DNA of 64,000 bases from Alteromonas pelagimontana (lineage in GTDB: Bacteria > Pseudomonadota > Gammaproteobacteria > Enterobacterales > Alteromonadaceae): positions 1,612,001-1,676,000 of the forward strand of contig NZ_CP052766.1 of assembly GCF_002499975.2 (NCBI RefSeq), in the 5' to 3' direction. Of the stretch, positions 26,925 to 36,051 are shown in pieces. Every line of letters begins with the position of its first letter. Within the stretch, counting starts at the first letter, position 1. A model generated the notes under the pieces. That model searched no databases and was not told the DNA's origin. It saw only the letters and a program-made list of their open reading frames with translations. Position numbers and translations under genes: made by a program.

Positions 26925-27129
26925 TACTAATCCTCATTAATGTGACCAGCTCAGAGATAGAGAAATCCAGCTAATCAAGTCCCATTGGTGAAGCGATGCT
27001 GAGGCCTTTCAAACCGAAATAACGCAGGGATGGATTTCTCTATCTCCCTTCGGGTGCGGCCAGCAAGGTGCGGCCAGCGATGCGCGGCTTTTCTCGCGCT
27101 GAGAGAGCACAAATTATTGCGGATTAGTA
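26925..27129 (-). repeat. Complete MITE-like element, copy 2 (A end left, B end right)
   Basis: 205 bp bounded by TACTAATCC (26925-26933) and GGATTAGTA (27121-27129). The left end carries the A sequence (CAGCTCAGAGATAGAG), the right end read inward carries TGTGCTCTCTCAGCGCGAG, so it is inverted relative to the copy at 8402. The A-half hairpin is conserved (GATAGAGAAATCCA with TGGATTTCTCTATC) including the ACC/GGT inner region, whereas the B half is shortened. It ends 47 bp upstream of the chemotaxis receptor start and therefore lies in its promoter/leader region. Confidence 0.85.
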
Positions 27130-27176
27130 TTAACTACAAAACATTCCAATTAACATACCGAACGTGGTCAGAAGTT

Positions 27177-29096
27177 ATGTTCTTTAGCGCATTCAGCATC
27201 AAGCAAAAACTTATTATTGCTCTCATCGTGGCCGTGTTGGCCTCAACTATTCTGGTGGGAACGATTAGCCAATGGATTGCCAGGGACCTACTCCATAACA
27301 GCGTGCAAGATGCACAACTGCCAAATATGGTAAAGCAGGTGGCCAATCGCGTAGACAAAGAAGTCAGCGTGATGAAAACTGTGGCCCAAAGTATTGCCAC
27401 TAATCCTGACATCAACGCCTGGTCAGCGGCGGGTGCAGAACAAGCGGGCGAAGCCAGATTAGTAAACTATCTGGAAGATTTGGTAAATTTTAATAATTTG
27501 ACAGTGGCATCATATGTTGACCGCTTCACCTACAAATACTGGAATCAGGAAGGATTTCTAAGAACACTCCAGAATGATAACGCGGATGGCTGGTTTTTCG
27601 CTTACAAAGAGAGTGGCGAACCCATTTCGCTAAGCTTATATAACGAAAAGGGTCAGGGTTATCGGTTATTCGCCAATTACCAGCAGGTAAACGGCAGAGG
27701 CATGTCCGGAGTGGCGAAGTCGGTAGACGAACTTGTCGATATTCTTAACCGGGTAAAGATTGCTGCGACCGGATTGGTGTTTATGGTGGACGGCAACGGT
27801 ACAGTTATCGCCCATTCAAAAACGGAGCTGTTGGGCAGCGCAAACATTGGCAATATTGCAGGTTCTGATGCCGCAGCAATGTTGCTGAACAAAAATGACT
27901 TCAATTTGGCAACGGCAACAGTGAATGGCGAGGAAATGCTTTTCGCCAGTACCTTTGTTAAAAGTGCGGGCTGGTACGTCGTTGCGCAGGTGCCGGAAGC
28001 GGAACTCTATGACGAGCTGGATAAAGCCACGACGCAGATGGTGTTATGGGCGCTACTGATTGCTGTGGTGTTTGCGACTATTGGTGTTTGGTTAGCTGGC
28101 AGTATTACTCGGCCCATTGAGCGGCTCGCGGATGTTTTTCAAAATCTTGGTCGCGGTGAGGGCGATCTTACTTTGCGTATTAATGTGCCGGAACAAAAGG
28201 AAATGGGTCGTCTGGTAGAAGGGTTTAACAATTTTATTGCCAGCTTACACAGCACCATTTCCGCTGTTGCGGCAACCAGTAATCGGCTAAGAGAATCAGC
28301 ATCAAATGTGGCCGACAAATCCCGCGTAACTGAGGAAATTAGTAAGGTACAACGTGATCATACTATGCAAGTTGCAGCAGCGCTGACCGAGATGGGCACT
28401 ACGGTAAATGAAATTGCGCGCTCAGCCATGGCAGCCGCCAGCCACGCAAATGAATCTAGCACCACCTCCGACCAGGGACGTACGTTAACAAAAGACGCAG
28501 TTCAATTGATCAAAAAGTTGGCTAATCAAGTGACTAACGTTGCCAATGTTATTCGCGCGTTGGATGAGCATACTTCAGCCATAGGTAGTATTTTAGACAC
28601 CATTCGCAGCATTTCTGAACAAACTAACTTACTGGCACTGAATGCGGCCATTGAAGCGGCCAGAGCGGGAGAACATGGCCGCGGTTTTTCGGTGGTGGCT
28701 GACGAAGTGAGAGCTCTTGCCCAGCGTGCAGCCAGTGCGACGGACGAAATTCAGCAAAAAATTGATAAGTTTCAACTTGATTCGCGACAAGCCGTTGCTG
28801 AGATGCAAACAAGCCAAGCTCAGACAGAAGCCGTGGTTACCGCTACCAATGAAATTGATAAGGTGCTCCAATCAATCATTGCTGGTATCAATGAAATTAA
28901 TGACATCAACACCCAAGTTGCCACAGCCACGGAAGAACAAACCGTTGTAGTAGAAAATATCAACGTTAACATCAATGATATCAGTACCAGCAGTAATGAT
29001 AATTTAGAAACCGCATCACAGTTGGTGAGAGTAAGTGAACAATTGGATAATCTGGCTTCTGAGCTTGCCAGTCAGGTTTCGCGTTTTAAGCTTTAG
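27177..29096 (+). CDS. Methyl-accepting chemotaxis protein
   Basis: A 639-aa transmembrane receptor. TM1 is at about residues 8-30 (LIIALIVAVLASTILVGTI), a periplasmic Cache-like sensor domain of about 250 residues follows (VMKTVAQSIATNPDI, the FMVDGNGTVIAHS segment), TM2 is near 285-305 (WALLIAVVFATIGVWLAG), then HAMP and the MCP signalling domain, whose tip begins at E481 (EQTNLLALNAAIEAARAGE). It signals to CheA/CheW; the ligand is unknown. The frame is open 49 codons further upstream through a MITE-like element, but ATG at 27177 is where receptor sequence begins. No strong ribosome-binding site was seen. No che genes adjoin it. Confidence 0.92.
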   Translation: MFFSAFSIKQKLIIALIVAVLASTILVGTISQWIARDLLHNSVQDAQLPNMVKQVANRVDKEVSVMKTVAQSIATNPDINAWSAAGAEQAGEARLVNYLEDLVNFNNLTVASYVDRFTYKYWNQEGFLRTLQNDNADGWFFAYKESGEPISLSLYNEKGQGYRLFANYQQVNGRGMSGVAKSVDELVDILNRVKIAATGLVFMVDGNGTVIAHSKTELLGSANIGNIAGSDAAAMLLNKNDFNLATATVNGEEMLFASTFVKSAGWYVVAQVPEAELYDELDKATTQMVLWALLIAVVFATIGVWLAGSITRPIERLADVFQNLGRGEGDLTLRINVPEQKEMGRLVEGFNNFIASLHSTISAVAATSNRLRESASNVADKSRVTEEISKVQRDHTMQVAAALTEMGTTVNEIARSAMAAASHANESSTTSDQGRTLTKDAVQLIKKLANQVTNVANVIRALDEHTSAIGSILDTIRSISEQTNLLALNAAIEAARAGEHGRGFSVVADEVRALAQRAASATDEIQQKIDKFQLDSRQAVAEMQTSQAQTEAVVTATNEIDKVLQSIIAGINEINDINTQVATATEEQTVVVENINVNINDISTSSNDNLETASQLVRVSEQLDNLASELASQVSRFKL

Positions 29097-29155
29097 AAAC
29101 GCAAGACTTGATAAAGAATGTGGCGAGGGTAAGTCACGAATAGTTATTGAACAAT

Positions 29156-29201
29156 AAGTAACCCGCCTTGATGTGAGATCAGCTCAGAGAGGCGAATTAC
29201 T
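29156..29201 (+). repeat. MITE-like fragment (A end) after the mcp gene
   Basis: CCCGCCTTGATGTGAGATCA followed by GCTCAGAGAGGCGAATTACT matches the A end with substitutions; the TACTAAT terminus has decayed to AAGTAAC. Confidence 0.55.
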
Positions 29202-29245
29202 GTAATTTCCACGTTAGTGCCGATTGTGCTACCACCAACGTGAGT

Positions 29246-29803
29246 TTAGAACGCGATTGTATAATTTACGTTTAACTGGTTGTCTCTGCTGGTACGCCAG
29301 GGAAGCGACATATCTTCCTGCGCTGTCCAGGATTCCTGAATGGCGGCAAAAGCCACTGTGTGAGCTTCAAACAACCCGGGAAGCTCTATGTATACTGCCA
29401 CAGCCTCACTTTTAGGCAGGGTAAATCCTGTAGCCAGCGGAGATACGATATCATGGCGAGCCACCACCTTTTTGCCTAGGCCCAGCCGGTAATTGTGCAT
29501 CTGCCACCAGGATATCATCTCGTAAGCCTGAGAACTCACTTTTTGGTCGGTTAAGCCAAAGTCCAGCTTCCCTTCTTCATAATGAATTACTGCTTCAAGT
29601 TCCATTCCAGAGGTGACTTCCTGCACGAAGGCCAGACGATATTCCCGTTGGCTACAGCCCTTAAAGCTAATTTTGGTTTTAGTAAAACTCACATTGAGGC
29701 TGTCTGACAGTGCCAGTTGATCGGTTAACCACTCACCGGCCTGCTCGTGATTGAGGTGGCGCAAAAGGCTGATAAGCTCCATAGCCAGACTATCATTCCA
29801 CAA
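29246..29803 (-). CDS. Hypothetical protein, 185 aa
   Basis: A soluble protein with no recognised family. It is an alpha/beta composition with Trp-rich and acidic stretches (MISWWQMHNYRLGLGKKVV, VAVYIELPGLFEAH, then SWTAQEDMSLPWRTSRDNQL). The longest frame starts with TTG at 29803; an ATG 7 codons downstream (29782) is an alternative, and neither has a strong ribosome-binding site. It lies alone on the minus strand. Codon structure and amino-acid composition are those of a real protein, but I cannot name a function. Confidence 0.6.
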   Translation of the reverse strand: MWNDSLAMELISLLRHLNHEQAGEWLTDQLALSDSLNVSFTKTKISFKGCSQREYRLAFVQEVTSGMELEAVIHYEEGKLDFGLTDQKVSSQAYEMISWWQMHNYRLGLGKKVVARHDIVSPLATGFTLPKSEAVAVYIELPGLFEAHTVAFAAIQESWTAQEDMSLPWRTSRDNQLNVNYTIAF

Positions 29804-30035
29804 GCTGACTTAGTTAAACGCCCCATCAAGGTTTCTCCGGATTCTGCTTTACGTTAGCTTTTTCGCACTTGTACAAAGTATAAACAGATAAGCCGGAGCA
29901 ATAGGTATAGCTTTAAGAGTATAAGAATAATGCTGAGCCAATTTTCCAATCAGAAAAATGAGAGCCTGTTGGCCTTTGCTGACCGAGTTTTGTTGTACCT
30001 AAGTGAGTAGTGACCAGCAACGAGCAAGACAGGTC

Positions 30036-30884
30036 CTAGTTGAATTTGATTTTCACAATCTTAGCATCGTGAAAGGGAGCGCTTTCCTGGCTGAACCATA
30101 TCTCGTTATTCGCAAACGCGCAGACCCCTTCTACTTGTCCGTATCCATCCAACGCATCGACTGTTTTTACTTCAAAATTTTCTGTCAGCGTGGCGATAAA
30201 AGGAGTAAATATACCAAAAGGAGTACTGGTATAGCCGACGATGAGGAAACGTTTATTGTCAGCATCCCAGTCTGCGCCGGTGATTACGCCTGGTAAGTCA
30301 TGAATCATCTCTATTGGTTTAAGCGTTTGGTGGCTTTTCGTTGTAGAAAGACGATACACCCGAGCCACTCCCGTTTCCCAGCTTTTTGAAAAAAGCAGGA
30401 GATCTCCGTCTTTCGCTACCATTGCTTCAGCGTCGAAATCATGAGCGTAAGGCAAATTCTGTTTAGGTTGATTATCTCGATATTTCAGATTGATTGACAG
30501 TTCAACCTGCTTTGTTGCCCGAGACACTTTCTCAATTATCAAACGTTGACGATCACCAGCATTATTTCCCACATCGCCGACATAAAAATAATCAACGTCA
30601 GCGGTGATTGTCTCCCAATCATAATTTCCTTCAGCTAACGACAATGTCTGCATTATTTTACCCTGCGTATTAATCTGAAAAATAGAGGGTGCATTACCAG
30701 AGTCGTTGATTGTATAGGCGCGGTCTTCTTCACAAAAAAGACCCGATGTTTCCTTTAGCTTGTCGTTAAGCTTGTATTCGTCAATGACCGAAAATCCGCG
30801 CTGGGGAGCTGCGGTCGATAAACTGCAAGAGGAAAGATATATCACTGCACACAAGAGTGATGCGATTTTCAAAATAGTCACCAT
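30036..30884 (-). CDS. Lipoprotein with beta-propeller-like sequence
   Basis: A 282-aa predicted lipoprotein: hydrophobic ILKIASLLCAVIYL followed by lipobox LSSC near residue 20. The mature part shows repeated beta-strand patterns such as ETSGLFCEEDRAYTINDSGN, IFQINTQGKIMQTLSL, YDWETITADVDYFYVGDVGN and TGADWDADNKRFLIVGY, which look like blades of a six- or seven-bladed propeller (SdiA-regulated/phytase-like esterase group). The start was placed at ATG 30884, since an earlier TTG would precede the signal peptide. It is followed upstream on the same strand by a VWA protein gene (58 bp apart), so they may form a unit. Function unknown; family call tentative. Confidence 0.6.
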   Translation of the reverse strand: MVTILKIASLLCAVIYLSSCSLSTAAPQRGFSVIDEYKLNDKLKETSGLFCEEDRAYTINDSGNAPSIFQINTQGKIMQTLSLAEGNYDWETITADVDYFYVGDVGNNAGDRQRLIIEKVSRATKQVELSINLKYRDNQPKQNLPYAHDFDAEAMVAKDGDLLLFSKSWETGVARVYRLSTTKSHQTLKPIEMIHDLPGVITGADWDADNKRFLIVGYTSTPFGIFTPFIATLTENFEVKTVDALDGYGQVEGVCAFANNEIWFSQESAPFHDAKIVKIKFN

Positions 30885-30941
30885 AGGTAGATTGTCTGGG
30901 GGGAAACGCAATACGTTAAAGCGAGTAAGGGTAACGCTGCA

Positions 30942-31769
30942 TTACCCTCGGATAAAGCGGCGGAACCACAGCCATGTAAGGAAAAGCATTGCCAGCGCGC
31001 CAGTTCCCGATTCTGAAACAGACGGCGGCCCAACACCGCTACAGGCAGCATGTATCGAATGTTGGCGGCAGAAATCGAATGTTTCTTCAGCTTTGGCTAA
31101 ACCTAATTGAGCAAGAAAAGATTGCGCCTGCTGGGCACTGGTGGTTTCCAGCTCATTTAAATCAAATACTCTGCCTCCAGTTTCAAGCGCTAATTCAACG
31201 AAACCACTTGTTGTGGAAGAATCCGACGGCACCACTGCGTTAAGTAAAGCGCTATTCTCAGCCAGCGTTGTGGCAATAGCGCTTTTATCAAATTCTCGCG
31301 AGTTGTCGCCTTCATCAGTAAATAGAATAAAATTTTTGATGGCGTCGGTAGCGTAAGCTAAAGGCTGCGTAACAAAATAGCGGTTGAGCGAATCCAGCGC
31401 AAATGCCATAGCATCATAGGCAGGTTCAGTATTACCGCCAGATGATAGTTGATTCGCGGCTGAAGAAAATGTTTCAGCAGAACCAAAATCACTTAGCTGG
31501 CGAAAAAGATTACCCGCCAACCCAAATCCGATAAGAGCAAATCTGGCTTCAACCCCTTGCGAAGCCAAAGCATCAGAAAAGCTGTTGATATGAGCAGCCA
31601 AATTGGCATGAATAAGACTATCCCGGCCATTCCCCATAGAGCCTGATTCATCCACCAGCAGCACGATATCGGTTTTAATCGGTCCCGCGTGAGCCAATGT
31701 TCCGCAGGCAAGTAACAGAAGTGCGAAGAAAAGTTTTATAGGGGTGGTTACAGACATCTTTTTATCCAT
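30942..31769 (-). CDS. VWA domain protein with possible C-terminal sorting signal
   Basis: A 275-aa exported protein. The signal peptide is IKLFFALLLLACGTLAHAGP (cleavage after AHA). The VWA domain starts at KTDIVLLVDESGSMGNG with the MIDAS motif DxSxS, and LFTDEGDNS carries the later metal-site Asp. The last 25 residues are VSESGTG followed by the hydrophobic ALAMLFLTWLWF and basic RRFIRG; this three-part tail is like PEP-CTERM/exosortase or rhombosortase substrates (a short S/P-E-x-x-T motif, a helix and Arg cluster), which are processed at the membrane. The motif is not canonical, so sorting is an inference. Two starts (31769 and 31757) are equally plausible. Confidence 0.78.
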   Translation of the reverse strand: MDKKMSVTTPIKLFFALLLLACGTLAHAGPIKTDIVLLVDESGSMGNGRDSLIHANLAAHINSFSDALASQGVEARFALIGFGLAGNLFRQLSDFGSAETFSSAANQLSSGGNTEPAYDAMAFALDSLNRYFVTQPLAYATDAIKNFILFTDEGDNSREFDKSAIATTLAENSALLNAVVPSDSSTTSGFVELALETGGRVFDLNELETTSAQQAQSFLAQLGLAKAEETFDFCRQHSIHAACSGVGPPSVSESGTGALAMLFLTWLWFRRFIRG

Positions 31770-32000
31770 ACTGCACGAAGGAAATGAATTGCTGATATTC
31801 AGTTGCTGCTATTATACCCTATCTTAAAATGACAGGATATTCATAGTATGAAAGTTCGGCAAAGCAAAAGCCTCAGCGTTTATATCGAAAAAATCATCTT
31901 TCTTTTCATTCATTAAGTATTAACTAGCAAAGAAAAGCAATCATATTGCTCATATCTCACCGCCAGTTACTATTTTGCGTTATCAAATAAGGAAATAAAT

Positions 32001-33800
32001 TTGTCAGATCCGTTACTTAGTCTGGTCAGTGTTGGCCTGTTATCTATTGCTTGTCAGTATCTGGCATACCGCGTCCGTCTTCCCGCCATTTTACCCTTAC
32101 TGATCGTTGGTATCATAATCGGACCAGTTTTTAATGTACTTGACGCTGATGCGTTATTTGGCGACCTGTTATTTCCGGTGGTGTCGTTATCTGTTGCGAT
32201 TATTCTGTTCGAAGGGTCGCTTACCCTTAAATTAACTGATATTGCCGGCCACGGAAACATGGTGCGTAATCTCTGCACGGTGGGCGTTCTGGTTACCTGG
32301 ATTGTTGCAGCTGTAGCCTCGCACTTTGCTCTCGATTTATCCTGGCAGTTGGCTGCACTTTTCGGAGCAATTGTGACGGTCACAGGCCCCACCGTTATTG
32401 TGCCGATGATCAGAACGGTCAGGCCAAAAACCAACTTGGCGAATATCTTGCGCTGGGAAGGAATTATTATTGATCCCATTGGCGCCTTGTTAGCGGTTTT
32501 AGTGTTTGAATACATCGTTGCATCTCAAGCCACCGCAGTTACGCACACCCTCATTGCTTTTGGCAAAACAATCGGAATTGGCTTCTTCTTAGGTATTTTT
32601 TCCGGCTATTTTTTAGGCTTGGCGCTACGCAATAACTGGATACCGCATTACCTGCAAAACACGGCTGTTCTTACGCTCATTTTAGGTGTATTTGCTGCCT
32701 CTAATTATGTTGCTCATGAGTCAGGGCTTCTTGCTGTTACCATTACTGGCATGATGCTGGCGAACATGAAAAACGTTGAGGTGGAAGACATTCTGGAGTT
32801 CAAAGAAACCTTAAGTGTGCTGCTAATTTCGGGTCTATTTATATTGCTGGCAACTCGATTGGAGTTGAACTCAATCATTGAAGTCGGTGCAGGCGCGGTA
32901 ATAGTGTTGGGTGCAATTATGTTTATTGCTCGGCCATTGTCAGTGTTAATTTCAGCCGTCGGGACCGGGCTTAATTGGCGGGAAATGGCTTTACTTAGTT
33001 GGATAGCGCCACGGGGTATAGTCGCAGCCGCAGTATCTGCGCTGTTCTCACTCAAGCTTGAAGAAATTGGATATGATGGTGCCGGCGTTATTGTTCCTAT
33101 CGTTTTTCTCGTCATTATTGCCACAGTAGTGGTGCAAAGCCTGACCTCCCGTAGTGTGGCCAAACTTCTGCAAGTAAGGGCTCCGGCGCCAAATCGTTTT
33201 TTAATCTTTGGCGGCAGCAAATTTAATCGCATGATGGCAAAAGAAATGATCAACCAAAAAATTCCTGTGTGTATTGCCGATACCAACTGGGATGCAATTC
33301 GGGAGGCCAGAATGGCTGAAATACCGGCGTACTTCGGTAACCCGATGTCTGATCATGCAGCGCGAACAATGGAAATGAATACCTTTGGTACGGTACTTAT
33401 TATGTCTCCTTATAAACAGCTTAACCCAATGGTGGCCTATCATTTTGAGTACACTATGGGCAAAGACAAGGTATGGGGTTTGACTAATAATGAGCAGGCG
33501 ACGCGACCCAGTCATCAGGTGGGACAACACTATGCACAGAAACTTTCGTTATTCGACGAAGGCGTAACCTATGGGTACCTGGCGACAGCGGTGGCCCGGG
33601 GAGCTTTAGTAAAAACTACGCGTTTAACAGAAGAGTTTAGCTACACGAACTACCTGGAGACTTATGGCGGTAGAGCTACGCCGTTAATCGCTATTGATGA
33701 GAATAATAGAGCCCACACCGTTTTGTTTGGCAAAGAATTGTTGCCTAAACCGGGCTGGCGACTGATAAGTTTAATTGCTCCGGAGGGAGATCCGGTCTGA
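32001..33800 (+). CDS. Cation:proton antiporter with TrkA-N domain
   Basis: A 599-aa CPA1-type Na+(K+)/H+ antiporter. Roughly 12 membrane segments cover residues 5-395 (for example LPAILPLLIVGIIIGPVFNV, VSLSVAIILFEGSLTL, AALFGAIVTVTGPTVIVPM and a GxIxAA-type ...SWIAPRGIVAAAVSALF), the last containing residues typical for ion transport. The C-terminal 200 residues start with the Rossmann-like FLIFGGSKFNRMM and resemble a TrkA-N/RCK nucleotide-binding domain, which often gates transport. Start is TTG at 32001 with AAGGAAATAAAT upstream. A MITE-like fragment follows its stop codon directly. Ion specificity is not visible. Confidence 0.9.
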   Translation: MSDPLLSLVSVGLLSIACQYLAYRVRLPAILPLLIVGIIIGPVFNVLDADALFGDLLFPVVSLSVAIILFEGSLTLKLTDIAGHGNMVRNLCTVGVLVTWIVAAVASHFALDLSWQLAALFGAIVTVTGPTVIVPMIRTVRPKTNLANILRWEGIIIDPIGALLAVLVFEYIVASQATAVTHTLIAFGKTIGIGFFLGIFSGYFLGLALRNNWIPHYLQNTAVLTLILGVFAASNYVAHESGLLAVTITGMMLANMKNVEVEDILEFKETLSVLLISGLFILLATRLELNSIIEVGAGAVIVLGAIMFIARPLSVLISAVGTGLNWREMALLSWIAPRGIVAAAVSALFSLKLEEIGYDGAGVIVPIVFLVIIATVVVQSLTSRSVAKLLQVRAPAPNRFLIFGGSKFNRMMAKEMINQKIPVCIADTNWDAIREARMAEIPAYFGNPMSDHAARTMEMNTFGTVLIMSPYKQLNPMVAYHFEYTMGKDKVWGLTNNEQATRPSHQVGQHYAQKLSLFDEGVTYGYLATAVARGALVKTTRLTEEFSYTNYLETYGGRATPLIAIDENNRAHTVLFGKELLPKPGWRLISLIAPEGDPV

Positions 33801-33841
33801 TATTAATCCACATTGATGTATGCTCTCTCAGCGCGAGAATT
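33801..33841 (+). repeat. MITE-like fragment (B end) at the antiporter stop
   Basis: TATTAATCCACATTGATGTA and TGCTCTCTCAGCGCGAGAA are a B end, beginning at the base after the antiporter TGA stop. The rest of the element is missing. Confidence 0.7.
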
Positions 33842-33867
33842 CGTATAATGCAGAGATGAAGAAAATA

Positions 33868-33894
33868 GTACCCTGCCACAACGTGGCAGGGTAC
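33868..33894. other. Perfect 12-bp inverted repeat
   Basis: GTACCCTGCCAC (33868-33879), loop AAC, GTGGCAGGGTAC (33883-33894). This is an unusually stable short hairpin in the 340-bp gap between the antiporter and waaA genes. No T-run follows (GTCTCC), so it might be a factor-dependent or bidirectional termination or processing structure rather than a standard terminator. The rest of the gap (33895-34144) shows nothing further except a repeat of ATATTGAAAAATC at about 34010 and 34083. Confidence 0.5.
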
Positions 33895-34144
33895 GTCTCC
33901 CTGGAAAACGTGTAATCAGGTGCACCTTATTAGGTTGCGTGATTGTTTGTTTTCTACCTGAACTACAGCGTCGGCAAGATAAAAGCAACCGCTATACCAA
34001 CTTTAAATATATATTGAAAAATCAAAGTGTTACCCAACCCTTTATCTTTACTGCATTCCTTCATTCTTTTTTGAGGTGCAATATATTGAAAAATCGCACC
34101 ATCATGGGGTCTGTTTTTTATTCAGCTCCCTTAGCTTTTTAACT

Positions 34145-35464
34145 TCAGCTTTCTTTACTGAAGCACCTTCGAATGCAGGCAAGGGCTTTTTCTGTTGCAC
34201 CTGCATTATCTGAAATGACTTTACGGCCGCTCTCGCCGCACTGGATAGCCAACTGAGGCTTTAATAGCCATTGTTCACACTGTGCTGAAATATCGTCACT
34301 GTCGCGAGCTAAAATTAATGCGCCCTGTAGCTCCAGATGATGGCATATTTCGGGGTTGTTGTGTCTGCTGGGGCCCATCAGTACAGGGAGCCCTGCTGCT
34401 GCCGGTTCGAGCGCGTTATGCCCCCCGCGCTGGGCAATACTCCCGCCGACAAAAGCAATCGAGGCAATCTGGTAGACATGATTAAGTTTACCCATTTCAT
34501 CAACAAGGACCACTGCACAATTCTCTGGCACGCTGTCGTATTCGCTACTTTTTACAAATGCAGCTCCCTTCTGCTTGATCACACGGGCCACTTCATCAAA
34601 ACGTTCTGGATGACGTGGCACCAGAATAAGAAGCAGGTCAGGGAATTTCTTGCGCAGACTTTGGCTCGCTTGCAGTAACATTGCTTCTTCAGGCTCATGA
34701 GTACTTCCTCCTACAATAATTGGTCGTGTGGATGAAGCAACATTCATAAAAGAAGCAGGTCCAGATGCTGACTGCACCGCCGCCTGATCAAATTTAATGT
34801 TGTTGGTAAGAGTCAAGTTGTCAGCGGGAATGCCAAGTAGCAGATAGTTGTCGTAATCTCTTTGTCCTTGCGCACAAACATGTGCCACTTTATTGAGCAT
34901 GGGCGTAAATAGCGACGCGAATTTTTTATATCGGCGAGCGGAGCGATCCGTCATTCTAGCGTTAACAACGAGAACAGGAATTTTTTTCCGCCAACAGGTG
35001 TGAATGAGATTAGGCCACAACTCCACTTCGGTTATTACAACCATCTTGGGCGATAATCGGTTCAATAAAATTGACATGCAAATCGGCAAATCGAAAGGCA
35101 AATAGCTGTGATTAACACGGTTTCCAAATATCTCCTTCACGCGCGCTGAGCCCGTTAACGTGGTAGTTGTAACGGTTATCGCCATGTCAGGCTCTTCCTG
35201 CATTATACGTTTTATAAGTCCGGAAGCAGCAACCACTTCTCCAACTGAGACGCAGTGAAACAGGTAGCCTTGCGGGCTGGCAGGTTTTGGCGCTACGCCC
35301 AATCGCTCCAAAGCTTTATGACCAGCGGGTTTGTCTTGCCCTTTCCCTCGCAACAGTAAGGCAACGGCCACAAAAGGAATGATTAACACTAATAGCCAAG
35401 AATACAGCCAGCGACACGCTTCCTGCATAAATGTTGGCTGATATGAGGGTGAGGTACGGTTCAT
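34145..35464 (-). CDS. waaA: Kdo transferase
   Basis: A 439-aa membrane-associated glycosyltransferase that adds 3-deoxy-D-manno-octulosonate to lipid A precursor. The N-terminal membrane anchor (LYSWLLVLIIPFVAVALLL) is followed by the GT-B domains with FHCVSVGEVVAASGLI, LPFDLPICMSILLNRL, TEVELWPNLI and IVGGSTHEPEEAML; AQRGGHNALEPAAAGLPVLMG is the usual donor-site region. Length is normal (about 420-440 aa). The presence of LPS synthesis supports a Gram-negative host. It is divergent from the GT4 gene, and the 590-bp gap contains no supported gene. Confidence 0.94.
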   Translation of the reverse strand: MNRTSPSYQPTFMQEACRWLYSWLLVLIIPFVAVALLLRGKGQDKPAGHKALERLGVAPKPASPQGYLFHCVSVGEVVAASGLIKRIMQEEPDMAITVTTTTLTGSARVKEIFGNRVNHSYLPFDLPICMSILLNRLSPKMVVITEVELWPNLIHTCWRKKIPVLVVNARMTDRSARRYKKFASLFTPMLNKVAHVCAQGQRDYDNYLLLGIPADNLTLTNNIKFDQAAVQSASGPASFMNVASSTRPIIVGGSTHEPEEAMLLQASQSLRKKFPDLLLILVPRHPERFDEVARVIKQKGAAFVKSSEYDSVPENCAVVLVDEMGKLNHVYQIASIAFVGGSIAQRGGHNALEPAAAGLPVLMGPSRHNNPEICHHLELQGALILARDSDDISAQCEQWLLKPQLAIQCGESGRKVISDNAGATEKALACIRRCFSKES

Positions 35465-36051
35465 TTAATTATGTGAATTCCGGTTATTATACGAGCAGAC
35501 GAAGCATTTTTTCTGTCTGCGGCTCGGTGGATAAGGTTATCGCGCATTGTATGTGCCTGAGACAATTCCTTCCAATACATCTTTGCTTTGACTTTACGGC
35601 TTTTCGGATAACAAGTTTTTACTTATTTCTATCGATGAATTTTTACTCACTCATGCTCTTGCCTCGGTAAGTATTGAGCAACAACAAGGACGACAGGTTT
35701 ATTAAGAAAGCTGCGGGCAGATTGCAAAAATGAACAGAAAAGGTCACGCCCTAGAGCTATTCCCATTGCTTAAGCGTATATTTATCATCGAACTGAAGCA
35801 TGGGAAAAACGTGGGCAGTTTACGAATAGTGATACGCTTTCTGCTCTACATGCTTGCGTCAACAACCTTGTGGTCCACCACGCTAACGGAAATTTTATGG
35901 TACGTTGTCTGCCAATTATTCTTTTTCATCACTTACATTTTTCTTTTATAACTCGATTTTTATGCCAGGTAGTTACGCCTTGCCGCAGTAAGCTCGTGCG
36001 TCATCTAACAGCTCAAATCTTCCCTGTTTTGGGCACGTTCGGAGTAATGTC
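35465..36051. other. Intergenic region between waaA and a GT4 gene
   Basis: 587 bp between divergent genes, presumably holding both promoters. A 73-codon hydrophobic open frame (35730-35951) was considered, but has no ribosome-binding site and no recognisable pattern. Nothing else is supported. Confidence 0.4.

Noticed and set aside
27030..27176. N-terminal extension of the chemotaxis receptor through the MITE-like element
   Set aside because: The extra residues are encoded by the repeat, and receptor-like sequence begins at ATG 27177.
32714..33286. 190-codon open frame opposite the antiporter gene
   Set aside because: Antisense to a well-supported membrane protein, with Thr/Ser/Ile-rich shadow composition and no ribosome-binding site.
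35730..35951. 73-codon hydrophobic open frame between waaA and the GT4 gene
   Set aside because: No ribosome-binding site and no recognisable helix-charge arrangement; an overlapping frame of similar length exists, so chance is likely.
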